Position numbers and translations under genes: made by a program. From an uncultured Bacteroidota bacterium (GTDB taxonomy: Bacteria; Bacteroidota; Bacteroidia; Chitinophagales; Chitinophagaceae), in assembly GCA_903851465.1 (NCBI GenBank), contig CAINOI010000046.1, positions 1-38,321 on the forward strand: a stretch of 38,321 nucleotides of DNA, written 5' to 3'. The notes under the pieces were generated by a model that was given only the letters and a program-made list of their open reading frames with translations, was not told the DNA's origin and searched no databases. Of the stretch, positions 7,963 to 15,558 are shown piece after piece. The first letter of the stretch is position 1; each line of letters starts with the position of its first letter.

Positions 7963-9333
7963 ATGAGTAAGTCAAAATCTGCCTTTTTTTGTACCAATTG
8001 TGGTTATGAGTCCGCAAAATGGGCTGGCAAATGCCCAGCCTGTAATGAGTGGAATAGTTTCACCGAAGAAGTCATTGACAAAGGCAAAGGAAACACCCAA
8101 ACATGGGAGGATTATGCTGTAACTCAAAAAGGGACCGAAGTGATCGCCATCAATGAAGTACAAAGTCAATCAGAAAAAAGAATTGACAGCTCAGACCCAG
8201 AATTGAACCGTGTTTTAGGTGGGGGGATTGTACTTGGGTCGATCGTGTTAGTTGCAGGTGAACCAGGCATTGGAAAAAGTACCTTGTTTTTACAACAGGG
8301 CTTAATGATGAAGGATCAAACTGTTTTGTATATCAGTGGTGAGGAAAGTATTCAGCAAATCAAAATGCGTGCCGACCGATTAAGTTTGGAGAATGATCAT
8401 TTTTATTTATTGACCGAGACACATACGCAAGCCATTTTTAAAGCAATAAAAAAATTAAAACCTACTGTGGTAATTGTTGATTCAATCCAAACCCTTGAAT
8501 CCAATTTAATTGATGCAGCAGCAGGAAGTATTTCTCAAATCAAACAAACTGCAGCAGAATTTCAAAGATTTGCAAAGGAAACAGGCACCCCTGTTTTTTT
8601 AATTGGTCATATCACTAAGGAAGGTTCCATTGCTGGACCAAAGATTTTAGAACATATGGTAGATACTGTGTTGCAATTTGAGGGTGATCGTCATTATGCA
8701 TACAGGATGTTGCGTACTTTAAAGAATCGATTTGGTAGTACAAGTGAATTAGGGATTTATGAAATGACAGGGACGGGTATGAAAGTCGTGACCAATCCGT
8801 CTGCATTTTTAATCGCACAAAGAAACGATTCACTTAGTGGAAGTACGATTGCTGCAGCAATGGAAGGGATGCGTCCATTATTGATTGAAGTGCAAGCATT
8901 GGTAACACAAAGTGTGTATGGCACACCTCAAAGAACAGTCACTGGATTTGATTTAAGAAGATTACAATTATTATTAGCGGTGCTTGAAAAGCGCGGTGGG
9001 TTTGCATTTGGCATGAAAGATGTGTTTGTAAATATCGCTGGTGGACTTAAAATAGAAGACCCCTCCTTAGACCTTGCCGTGATTCTTTCATTGCTTTCAT
9101 CTTACGAAGACATCCCATTGCCACAAGGTATTTGTTTTGCAGGAGAGGTAGGTTTGAACGGCGAAATTCGTGCGGTCAATAGAATACAACAACGAATAGC
9201 AGAAGCAGAAAAATTAGGATTTGAAAAAATCATTATTTCTGGATTCAACACCAAAGGCATTGATACAAAAAAACATAGTATCGAAATTATTCCTGTAGAA
9301 AGAGTCGACGAAGCTTATCGCTTATTTTTCTAG
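7963..9333 (+). CDS. radA: DNA repair/recombination protein RadA
   Basis: 456 residues, the normal length. The N-terminal C4 zinc finger has cysteines 10, 13, 24 and 27 (CTNCGYESAKWAGKCPAC). The RecA-like ATPase core has Walker A GEPGIGKS at 99-106 and the RadA-specific KNRFG motif at 254-258. The C-terminal part is the Lon-protease-like domain (about 290-456) and shows no protease dyad. RadA is a DnaB-like helicase promoting branch migration in recombination. A -7-like TATCTTTA (7951-7958) ends only four bases before the ATG, which would give an essentially leaderless mRNA. comF follows two bases after the stop. The 175-base region upstream is divergent to susC and holds no other gene. Confidence 0.97.
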   Translation: MSKSKSAFFCTNCGYESAKWAGKCPACNEWNSFTEEVIDKGKGNTQTWEDYAVTQKGTEVIAINEVQSQSEKRIDSSDPELNRVLGGGIVLGSIVLVAGEPGIGKSTLFLQQGLMMKDQTVLYISGEESIQQIKMRADRLSLENDHFYLLTETHTQAIFKAIKKLKPTVVIVDSIQTLESNLIDAAAGSISQIKQTAAEFQRFAKETGTPVFLIGHITKEGSIAGPKILEHMVDTVLQFEGDRHYAYRMLRTLKNRFGSTSELGIYEMTGTGMKVVTNPSAFLIAQRNDSLSGSTIAAAMEGMRPLLIEVQALVTQSVYGTPQRTVTGFDLRRLQLLLAVLEKRGGFAFGMKDVFVNIAGGLKIEDPSLDLAVILSLLSSYEDIPLPQGICFAGEVGLNGEIRAVNRIQQRIAEAEKLGFEKIIISGFNTKGIDTKKHSIEIIPVERVDEAYRLFF

Positions 9334-9335
9334 TT

Positions 9336-10043
9336 TTGAAAATTGTTGCCGGTATACAAAACTACCTGAATGCTTTTTTGCATTTATTGTATCCTCAAAT
9401 ATGTTTTGGTTGTGGCACAGATCAAATTGAAAAAGCAATGCCCCTGTGTTCAAAATGCATTCATGATTTACCCTACACTGAATTCTTTAGTATCAAAGAA
9501 AATTCAATTGAAAAAAATTTCTGGGGACGCGTACCTGTTGAAAATGCAGGTGCTTTATTATTTTTCACAAAAGACAGTTTAGTTCAAACATTGATGACGC
9601 AATTAAAATACCATCACAATAAAAAAGTAGGTATTTTATTTGGACAACTTATGGGAGAAGCTATTGCAATCGAGCAAAAATTTAAGCCAATTGATTTGCT
9701 AATTCCTATTCCAATTCTACATTCCAAAATCAATAGCAGAGGCTACAATCAAAGTCAAGTGATTGCAGAGGGGATACATCAAGTTTGGAACAGGCCCATC
9801 CTTAACAATGTTCTAATCAAAAAAAATTGGTCTAATTCACAAACAAAAAAAAATAGAAAGGCAAGGCTTCAACAAGTTCCAGACCTGTTTATGTTAAAAT
9901 ATCCAAAAAGTATTGAAGGAAAAAACTTACTACTGGTGGACGATGTACTTACAACAGGGGCCACTTTAGAAGCAGCTATTGAAACCCTGATGACCGGAGC
10001 CCCTGCATCCATTTCGGTAGCAGTTGCCGCTTATACCCTATAG
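9336..10043 (+). CDS. comF: ComF-family phosphoribosyltransferase-like protein
   Basis: 235 residues, typical of ComF/GntX proteins. An N-terminal zinc ribbon has cysteines at about 23, 26, 38 and 41 (CFGCG...CSKC). The C-terminal type I phosphoribosyltransferase fold has the PRPP-binding loop LLLVDDVLTTGAT at about 198-210 and an upstream 'PIPILHSKINSRGYNQS' segment. ComF proteins support natural transformation in several bacteria, acting with DNA-uptake and recombination factors, which fits its place directly behind radA. The start is TTG at 9336, only two bases after the radA stop, suggesting translational coupling. No ATG precedes the zinc ribbon in frame, so the start is inferred. Function in this organism is by homology only. 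Confidence 0.88.
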   Translation: MKIVAGIQNYLNAFLHLLYPQICFGCGTDQIEKAMPLCSKCIHDLPYTEFFSIKENSIEKNFWGRVPVENAGALLFFTKDSLVQTLMTQLKYHHNKKVGILFGQLMGEAIAIEQKFKPIDLLIPIPILHSKINSRGYNQSQVIAEGIHQVWNRPILNNVLIKKNWSNSQTKKNRKARLQQVPDLFMLKYPKSIEGKNLLLVDDVLTTGATLEAAIETLMTGAPASISVAVAAYTL

Positions 10044-10061
10044 GTAACCTATTGGTATAGA

Positions 10062-10080
10062 ATTCATTCAACGAATGAAT
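10062..10080 (+). repeat. Short perfect inverted repeat after comF
   Basis: ATTCATTC at 10062-10069 and GAATGAAT at 10073-10080 are separated by AAC. The 8-base stem is AT-rich and has no T-run behind it, so it is at best a weak terminator or a protein-binding site in the 118-base comF-gpx gap. Confidence 0.35.
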
Positions 10081-10162
10081 CATCAATTTCGTCAAATATT
10101 TAGTCAACTATTCAGCGTATTTCTTGTTATATTTATTACTTCAACCTTTCAATTAATCTATT

Positions 10163-10690
10163 ATGAAAACGATACTAAGTTTCTTATTTGTTGCTTGCAG
10201 CCTCTTAACAAATGCACAAAGCATTCATAGCTTTAAAGTTAAAAGCATTGACGGCGGTCAGATTGATTTGTCAAAATACAAAGGAAAAAAGATCTTAGTG
10301 GTCAACACAGCAAGTCAATGTGGTTATACCCCTCAGTATGCACAATTACAAAAAGTATACAGTCAATACAAAGACAAATTAGTTGTCATTGGCTTTCCAT
10401 GCAACCAGTTTGGTGGACAAGAACCTGGCTCTAATGCTGAAATCGTAGAATTCTGTGAAAAAAATTATGGTGTTACTTTCCCGTTAGCAGATAAAGTAGA
10501 TGTCAAAGGCGGTGCTCAATCTGCCATCTACCAATGGTTGACTCAGAAGTCAAAAAATGGGGTTTTAGATGCGACCATAGGTTGGAATTTCAATAAGTTT
10601 TTATTGGATGAAAATGGGAAAATGTTGGCTTATTTTCCAAGCAATGTAAAACCAGATAGCGACGCGATTTTGACTTACTTAAATAAGTAG
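10163..10690 (+). CDS. Secreted cysteine-type glutathione/thioredoxin peroxidase
   Basis: 175 residues with a Sec signal peptide (MKTILSFLFVACSLLTNAQ), so probably periplasmic. The glutathione-peroxidase fold shows the catalytic tetrad: peroxidatic Cys53 in NTASQCGYTPQY (Cys in place of selenocysteine), Gln86 in FPCNQFGGQEPG, and Trp141-Asn142 in GWNFNKF. A second cysteine, Cys98 in EFCEKNYGVTFP, matches the resolving cysteine of thioredoxin-dependent Cys-GPx enzymes. It therefore probably reduces hydrogen or lipid peroxides using a thioredoxin-like donor rather than glutathione (inference). It stands between comF and the delta' gene with its own 118-base upstream gap; a -7-like TATATTTA at 10128-10135 could be its promoter. 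Confidence 0.93.
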   Translation: MKTILSFLFVACSLLTNAQSIHSFKVKSIDGGQIDLSKYKGKKILVVNTASQCGYTPQYAQLQKVYSQYKDKLVVIGFPCNQFGGQEPGSNAEIVEFCEKNYGVTFPLADKVDVKGGAQSAIYQWLTQKSKNGVLDATIGWNFNKFLLDENGKMLAYFPSNVKPDSDAILTYLNK

Positions 10691-10707
10691 CTTACCCTAG
10701 GAAATAC

Positions 10708-10715
10708 TATCTTCG
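10708..10715 (+). promoter_or_regulatory. -7-like box just upstream of holB
   Basis: TATCTTCG matches TAnnTTTG at all but one base and ends four bases before the holB ATG, the same spacing as at radA. No -33 element at the right distance. Tentative. Confidence 0.3.
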
Positions 10716-10719
10716 CTGC

Positions 10720-11916
10720 ATGTTATTGCGCGATATTATTGGCCAAGAAAAATTAAAGCATCAGTTGGTGGAAATGGTTCAACACCAAAGATTGAGCCAT
10801 GCCCTATTGTTTGTAGGACCAGAAGGATCTGGTGCGCTTCCCCTTGCCATTGCATTTGCACAATATTTAGTGAGCTCCCCAGCTACAACTAACGAAGTGT
10901 TGGACATGTTTGCAGACCCGGATGCACTTGCAAAGCAAATACATACCTACAACGAACCAGATGCTATTGCCAATTTGCCTGCCTACCAACGGGCGAATCA
11001 GTTGATGCACCCCGATCTGCATTTCTCTTTTCCAACCATCACGGAGAAGCCAGGTCAAAAAAATATCAGTGCGAATTTTATAGCGCAGTGGAGAGAATTT
11101 ATACAGGGCTATCCCTACGGCAATGTATTTGACTGGTTGCAATTTATCAAAGCAGAAAATAAGCAAGGCAATATTAGTGCAGACGAATGTGCTGAAATTA
11201 TAAAAAAGCTGAGTTTTAAAAGCTTTGAAAGCCCTTTCAAAGTGCTTGTCATGTGGATGCCAGAATACTTAGGCAAAGAAGGGAATAAATTATTAAAGCT
11301 GATAGAAGAGCCACCTGCAGATACCATCTTTTTATTGGTGGCTAGTTCCGAGGAGCAGATTCTACCAACCATTCTTAGTAGATGTCAGTTTATTAGAGTG
11401 CCAAGATTAACCAATGCAAACATTGCAGCTGCGCTGGAGCAAAGAGCCAAGTTAAGTCCAGAAAAAGCACAGCTTATAGCAGCCATGTCGGATGGCAATT
11501 ACAGGGAGGCACTTCATCTAGTGCAACATAGTGATAGTGATTTTTTAGACCAAATTAGAGACTGGTTGAATGCCATCCTTAAAAATGGTCCTTTGGCTCA
11601 ATTAAAATGGGTAGACGAGGTCAGTAAATTAGGAAGGGAGCAACAAAAACAATTCCTAAAATACTTTAACCACTTGCTTGAGCAGAGCATTCGCATTAAA
11701 GTATTGGGTGCAGACTTGCCTTTAGATCCAGATTTAAAGGATTTCGCCATCAGAATCAATAAAATTGCTGGAGTAGGTCAATTAGAGGCCATTATACAAG
11801 AATTGGACAAAGCAGTCTATTATATAGAGCGAAATGCCAATGCCAAGATGTTATTTATGGCAATGGGTATCAAGTTCTATCATATCATTCGCAACAAAAC
11901 CTTAATTTTGACATAG
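10720..11916 (+). CDS. holB: DNA polymerase III delta' subunit (clamp-loader)
   Basis: 398 residues with an AAA+ clamp-loader fold. The N-terminus 'LRDIIGQEKLKHQL' and 'LSHALLFVGPEGSGAL' are delta'-like. The P-loop is degenerate: A39 and L40 replace the Lys-Ser/Thr of GxxGxGK[ST], as expected for a subunit that does not hydrolyse ATP. 'KLLKLIEEPPADTIFLL' and the sensor/arginine-finger motif SRC (ILSRCQF) are intact, so it could still complete the ATP site of a neighbouring subunit. The four-cysteine zinc module usual in delta' is absent: the segment at about residues 50-95 has no cysteine. Its role is to load the sliding clamp together with the delta and tau/gamma subunits. The ATG at 10720 lies 29 bases after the peroxidase stop. 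Confidence 0.9.
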   Translation: MLLRDIIGQEKLKHQLVEMVQHQRLSHALLFVGPEGSGALPLAIAFAQYLVSSPATTNEVLDMFADPDALAKQIHTYNEPDAIANLPAYQRANQLMHPDLHFSFPTITEKPGQKNISANFIAQWREFIQGYPYGNVFDWLQFIKAENKQGNISADECAEIIKKLSFKSFESPFKVLVMWMPEYLGKEGNKLLKLIEEPPADTIFLLVASSEEQILPTILSRCQFIRVPRLTNANIAAALEQRAKLSPEKAQLIAAMSDGNYREALHLVQHSDSDFLDQIRDWLNAILKNGPLAQLKWVDEVSKLGREQQKQFLKYFNHLLEQSIRIKVLGADLPLDPDLKDFAIRINKIAGVGQLEAIIQELDKAVYYIERNANAKMLFMAMGIKFYHIIRNKTLILT

Positions 11917-11992
11917 ACGCCAATCTAAGGAATAGGGATTTAAGGAAGTGGGTGTCGGGTATTTCAATTAATAACAGTTAGAATTTGAATAT

Positions 11993-13429
11993 ATGGGATG
12001 TGGATCATGCGGCACGGGTACGCCCAATGGCTGCAAAAGCAATGGAGGCTGTAGTACAGGTGGATGTAATAGACTAAATGTACATGACTGGTTAAGAGAC
12101 CTGCCTGTGGATGACACAGAAAGTCAATGTAGGGTAGTAGAAGTAAGCTTCAAACAAGGAAGCCGAAAAGATTTTTTTAGAAACCCTACTTTCCAAATTT
12201 TTGAAAAAGGAGATTATGTTACGGTTGAGGGCGTGAACGGCTTCGATGTAGGAGAGGTTTCTTTGACTGGAGAACTAGTTCGTTTACAATTGAAAAAAAG
12301 CGGTACGGATGAATTTCATCCTGAGATAAAGAAAATTTTAAGGGCTAGTACAGATAAAGATATTGAGACCTTTAAAATAAGTAAGAGTAGAGAATCAGAC
12401 ATGCTAGCTCGAAGCAGGGCATATGCAAGAGATTTGAAATTACAAATGAAGTTAAGTGAAATCGAATTGCAGGCAGATGGGAAAAAAGGTACTTTTTTCT
12501 ATACGGCTGATGATCGTATCGACTTTAGAGAACTCATACGCATTTTCGCAGGTGAATTTAAAGTGAAAGTAGAAATGCGTCAAATTGGTATTCGTCAAGA
12601 AGCGGCAAAAGTGGGTGGCATTGGAAGTTGTGGTCGTGAACTTTGTTGTAGCACTTGGCTACACGATTTCAAAAGTGTCAACACCACTGCAGCTCGTTAC
12701 CAAAATTTATCAATCAATCAAACTAAGTTAAGTGGCCAATGTGGTCGTTTAAAATGTTGTTTGAATTTTGAATTAGATACTTATTTAGATGCATTGCAAG
12801 CATTCCCAGATTACGCAGATAATTTACAAACTGCAATGGGCACTGCCTTTTTAATTAAGAAAGATATTTTTAAAAATCTAATGTGGTATACCCTTCCTAA
12901 TAATACCAAACATTTTCCTTTAACGATAGAACGCGTAAAGGAAATTAAAAAACTGAATCAACAAGGTATTGCAGTAGAAGAATTGGAGGCTGTAGAAATC
13001 ACAGGTAAGAACAAAGAAGTAGAACCAGAATTTGTAGAATTAGTTGGTCAAATAAGTTTACGTTCTTTAGAAAAGAACGATCGACGAAGAAGAGATCAAC
13101 AAAGAAATTATAGAGAACCTCAAGGCCCAAATCAAAATGGACCGCGCCAACAAGGACCAAACGGACCGCGTTCTAATAACGGACCACGTCCACAAGGACC
13201 AAACCAAAACGGACCAAATGGTCCTAGACCTAATAATGGGCCAAGGCCACAAGGACCGAACCAAAACGGACCAAATGGTCCTAGACCTAATAACGGACCA
13301 CGTCCACAAGGACCGAACCAAAACGGACCAAATGGTCCTAGACCTAATAATGGGCCTCGTCCTCAAGGGCCAAATCCAAATGGACCAAGACCTGAAGGAC
13401 CTAGTTCCGAAAATGGAAATAACGCATAA
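11993..13429 (+). CDS. ricT: PSP1-domain protein (RicT/YaaT-like) with Gly/Pro/Asn repeat tail
   Basis: 478 residues. A Cys-rich N-terminus (cysteines 3, 6, 14, 20, 25 amid Gly/Ser) precedes the PSP1 core, roughly residues 45-300. The core carries the cysteine pairs GSCGRELCC (213-219) and GQCGRLKCC (250-256) that bind Fe-S in RicT. In Bacillus the RicAFT complex governs RNase Y-dependent mRNA processing; in Bacteroidota the partner is unknown, so a role in RNA metabolism is an inference. From about residue 370 the protein becomes a disordered tail built on GPNGPRPNNGPRPQGPNQN units (19 residues, three near-identical copies at about 402-458 plus partial copies). Its TAA stop lies inside a terminator hairpin. 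It follows holB after a 76-base gap. Confidence 0.9.
   Translation: MGCGSCGTGTPNGCKSNGGCSTGGCNRLNVHDWLRDLPVDDTESQCRVVEVSFKQGSRKDFFRNPTFQIFEKGDYVTVEGVNGFDVGEVSLTGELVRLQLKKSGTDEFHPEIKKILRASTDKDIETFKISKSRESDMLARSRAYARDLKLQMKLSEIELQADGKKGTFFYTADDRIDFRELIRIFAGEFKVKVEMRQIGIRQEAAKVGGIGSCGRELCCSTWLHDFKSVNTTAARYQNLSINQTKLSGQCGRLKCCLNFELDTYLDALQAFPDYADNLQTAMGTAFLIKKDIFKNLMWYTLPNNTKHFPLTIERVKEIKKLNQQGIAVEELEAVEITGKNKEVEPEFVELVGQISLRSLEKNDRRRRDQQRNYREPQGPNQNGPRQQGPNGPRSNNGPRPQGPNQNGPNGPRPNNGPRPQGPNQNGPNGPRPNNGPRPQGPNQNGPNGPRPNNGPRPQGPNPNGPRPEGPSSENGNNA
13196..13366 (+). repeat. Three tandem 57-bp coding repeats in the ricT tail
   Basis: Units begin at 13196, 13253 and 13310 (GGACC A/G AACCAAAACGG), each 57 bases or 19 codons, in frame, and nearly identical with a few third-position changes. 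Degenerate partial units flank them from about 13125 to 13400. Because the period is a multiple of three, copy-number change would lengthen or shorten the tail without a frameshift. Confidence 0.9.
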
Positions 13430-13464
13430 AAAAAAGACCTCGAAATTTCGAGGTCTTTTTTTTA
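13427..13464. terminator. Bidirectional terminator overlapping the ricT stop codon
   Basis: Perfect palindrome of 19-base arms centred between 13445 and 13446, with GACCTCGAAA/TTTCGAGGTC flanked by A8 and T8. The TAA stop of ricT is the first part of the left arm. It serves both ricT (+) and the convergent 91-aa gene (-). Confidence 0.88.
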
Positions 13465-13480
13465 AACTAGCATCTTCAAT

Positions 13481-13756
13481 TTATTTTTTCGTTGGCTTCT
13501 TTAATTTCACCAATACAATGCCATGTTTATACTTTGCCCCAAATTTTGCTATGGCATCTGGACCTTTATATACATCCATAGAAGCAATCAATGCGGTATT
13601 GATTTTAATCACTTTAGCATAAGGTGTTTCCACGCCATCCACTAAATAAACTGGCATTACTGGATCTGATTTACCAGTAGGTGCAGAACTTGGTTTTTGT
13701 GCTGTAACAACGAATGTGCACAAACTCAATAATAGTACAGTCGCTATTTTTTTCAT
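13481..13756 (-). CDS. Small secreted TonB-plug-like protein
   Basis: 91 residues with a clear Sec signal peptide ([20 protein letters not shown]). The mature part of about 70 residues reads 'PVYLVDGVE...[37 protein letters not shown]'. This parallels the second half of a SusC-type plug ('LYVLDGIP...[34 protein letters not shown]'), including the one in this window. It has no barrel, so it is a free-standing periplasmic plug-like domain. The function is unknown; it could bind a TonB-system protein or simply reuse the fold. It starts 18 bases after the M3 peptidase stop on the same strand and may be co-transcribed. It ends before the shared terminator with ricT. Confidence 0.85.
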   Translation of the reverse strand: [91 protein letters not shown]

Positions 13757-13774
13757 CTTATTTAATTTTTAAAA

Positions 13775-15499
13775 TTAGTGGTATAATTTTTCTAATGCTT
13801 GATTGGTAAATTCCATTAAATTTTTAACATACTCAGGAGAGAAGTTGAATTCCAATCCTGCAGTTTGATACAATTCTGGCAAAGTCTTTGTTCCACCTAA
13901 AGCTAAAGCATTCATATAATTTTCTAAAGCTTGCTTAGGATTTTTTTGATACTGCATCCATAAACCAATCGCACCCAACTGTGCAATCCCATATTCGATA
14001 TAATAAAAAGGCACTTCAAATAAATGCAATTGTCTTTGCCATCCTATTGCTCTAAATTCTTTTAAACCAGACTGATTCAAAGTCTTGCATGAAAATTCTT
14101 TTACAATATTTTGCCACTCATTGGTTCTTTGCTCAATGGTATGAGCAGGATGCGTATACACCCAATGTTGAAATTTATCAATGATCGCAATCCATGGAAA
14201 AATGGTGATTGTTCTTTCTAGTTGATGTTCAATCGCTCTTTTTAAATCTGACTCTTTTTCAAAAAACGGTTGCCAGTGCTGCATGCTAAATAATTCCATG
14301 GCCATACTTGCCACTTCGGCAATTTCCATTGGATACTCTTTGAATGCGCTCAAGGACAGTGGATGTGATAAAAAAGAATGCACTGCGTGCCCTCCTTCAT
14401 GCACCATTGTCGTCACATCGCTCATTTGACCTGCTGCATTCATGAATATAAATGGTGCGCCAGATTCTGCTAAAGGACAATTGTATCCGCCTGGTGCTTT
14501 GCCTTTTCTACTTTCAAGATCAAAATGTTTAAGCTCATTCATTTTTCTTAAACAGTCTGCAAAAAAAGGATCAATCTGTTCAAAACAAGCAACAGATTTT
14601 TCATATAAATCTTCCCCATCCGTAAATGGGCGCAAAGGTTTGGTGCCAGCAGGTTCTGCTTCTAGGTCCCAAGGCTTGAGCATATCTACTCCTAGCTTTT
14701 CTTTTTTACGCGAATAAATTTTTTCTATTAATGGCATCACATGGAGCTTAACTGCTTCATGAAATTGAAAACAATCTTCTTTCGTATAATCAAAACGGCC
14801 TAACTCTGCAAACTTATAATCACGATAGTTTTCAAAGCCGGCATTCAAAGCCACTTGGTGTCTTTTTTGAACTAGGCTTGTAAACAAGTCATGCATCGCT
14901 TCTTGGTCTTGCAATCTTCTTGTTTGAATTTTTCGATATACCTCCTCTCTAAATGCACGGTCTTCATTTTCTAAAAATTGTGCTGCTTGTTGTAAAGTGT
15001 ATTCTTTTCCTCCAACTTCGATGGTCATCTTACCAGCAATAACGCCGTATTGTTGTTGTAACACACTTAACTCCGCTTGAATAGGAATATTCTCGGTCCT
15101 AAACAACTCAATGCTTTTTTTGACTGACCTTAAATAGGTATGGTATTTTGTTTGGTCTAACCCTGCAGTAAAAGGGGATTGAATCAACTTTTTATTCAAT
15201 GCATCTGCATAAGGCTGCATTTTAGGTTGAATTTCCATGCAGAAAAAAGTAAACGCGTCTTCTAAACTTTTATCTGTGGTATCGCAAGTCATTTTTATTT
15301 GTCTCCAACAGGCATCTTCACTAATACAAGCCTCCAACTCACTTAAATCTAACAACCATACCTCTAAATCTTGTAAAGAAAGGATAGGTCGTTCATTCAA
15401 TTCCTTAAAAAAAGGCTCTAAACTTGCCCAATCTGTTAGTACGAAGTCGGCTGGAAGGTATTTATGGCTTAATTTTTGGATGTCGGCTGTTCTCTGCAT
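13775..15499 (-). CDS. M3-family oligoendopeptidase (PepF/thimet-like)
   Basis: 574 residues, the usual size for M3 oligoendopeptidase F. The zinc motif is HEGGH at 367-371 (TTMVHEGGHAVHSF), with a downstream glutamate ligand at about E395 in PMEIAEVASMAMELF, as in the family. There is no signal peptide, so it is cytoplasmic. It should cleave short peptides (about 7-20 residues), acting late in protein turnover or peptide nutrition. The ATG at 15499 lies 19 bases after an exact -7 box on the minus strand. It is divergent from mutL across 59 bases, and the small plug-like gene follows it. Confidence 0.95.
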   Translation of the reverse strand: MQRTADIQKLSHKYLPADFVLTDWASLEPFFKELNERPILSLQDLEVWLLDLSELEACISEDACWRQIKMTCDTTDKSLEDAFTFFCMEIQPKMQPYADALNKKLIQSPFTAGLDQTKYHTYLRSVKKSIELFRTENIPIQAELSVLQQQYGVIAGKMTIEVGGKEYTLQQAAQFLENEDRAFREEVYRKIQTRRLQDQEAMHDLFTSLVQKRHQVALNAGFENYRDYKFAELGRFDYTKEDCFQFHEAVKLHVMPLIEKIYSRKKEKLGVDMLKPWDLEAEPAGTKPLRPFTDGEDLYEKSVACFEQIDPFFADCLRKMNELKHFDLESRKGKAPGGYNCPLAESGAPFIFMNAAGQMSDVTTMVHEGGHAVHSFLSHPLSLSAFKEYPMEIAEVASMAMELFSMQHWQPFFEKESDLKRAIEHQLERTITIFPWIAIIDKFQHWVYTHPAHTIEQRTNEWQNIVKEFSCKTLNQSGLKEFRAIGWQRQLHLFEVPFYYIEYGIAQLGAIGLWMQYQKNPKQALENYMNALALGGTKTLPELYQTAGLEFNFSPEYVKNLMEFTNQALEKLYH

Positions 15500-15518
15500 A
15501 AGGTTCGTTATTAAGACG

Positions 15519-15526
15519 CAAATTTA
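15519..15526 (-). promoter_or_regulatory. Bacteroidota -7 box (TAAATTTG) for the M3 peptidase gene
   Basis: On the minus strand this reads TAAATTTG, an exact TAnnTTTG match, ending 19 bases before the peptidase ATG. No clear TTTG lies at the -33 distance. On the plus strand, TACTTTTA at 15528-15535 is a weaker candidate serving mutL. Confidence 0.5.
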
Positions 15527-15558
15527 CTACTTTTACACACTTTAAAATAGTTAAATAA

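Noticed and set aside
10075..10230. Small hydrophobic open frame of about 50 codons between comF and the peroxidase gene
   Set aside because: It overlaps the start of the peroxidase gene in another frame and has no recognisable features; AT-rich sequence makes such hydrophobic frames common.
13196..13366. Regularly spaced repeats that could suggest a CRISPR array
   Set aside because: The units are contiguous, in frame within ricT and have no unique spacers; no cas genes are nearby.
13137..13622. A 161-codon open frame overlapping the end of ricT on the same strand, plus an antisense frame at 13067-13366
   Set aside because: Both arise from reading the 57-bp ricT repeats in other frames; the first runs through the terminator and into the antisense of the plug-like gene, and neither has a domain or signal.
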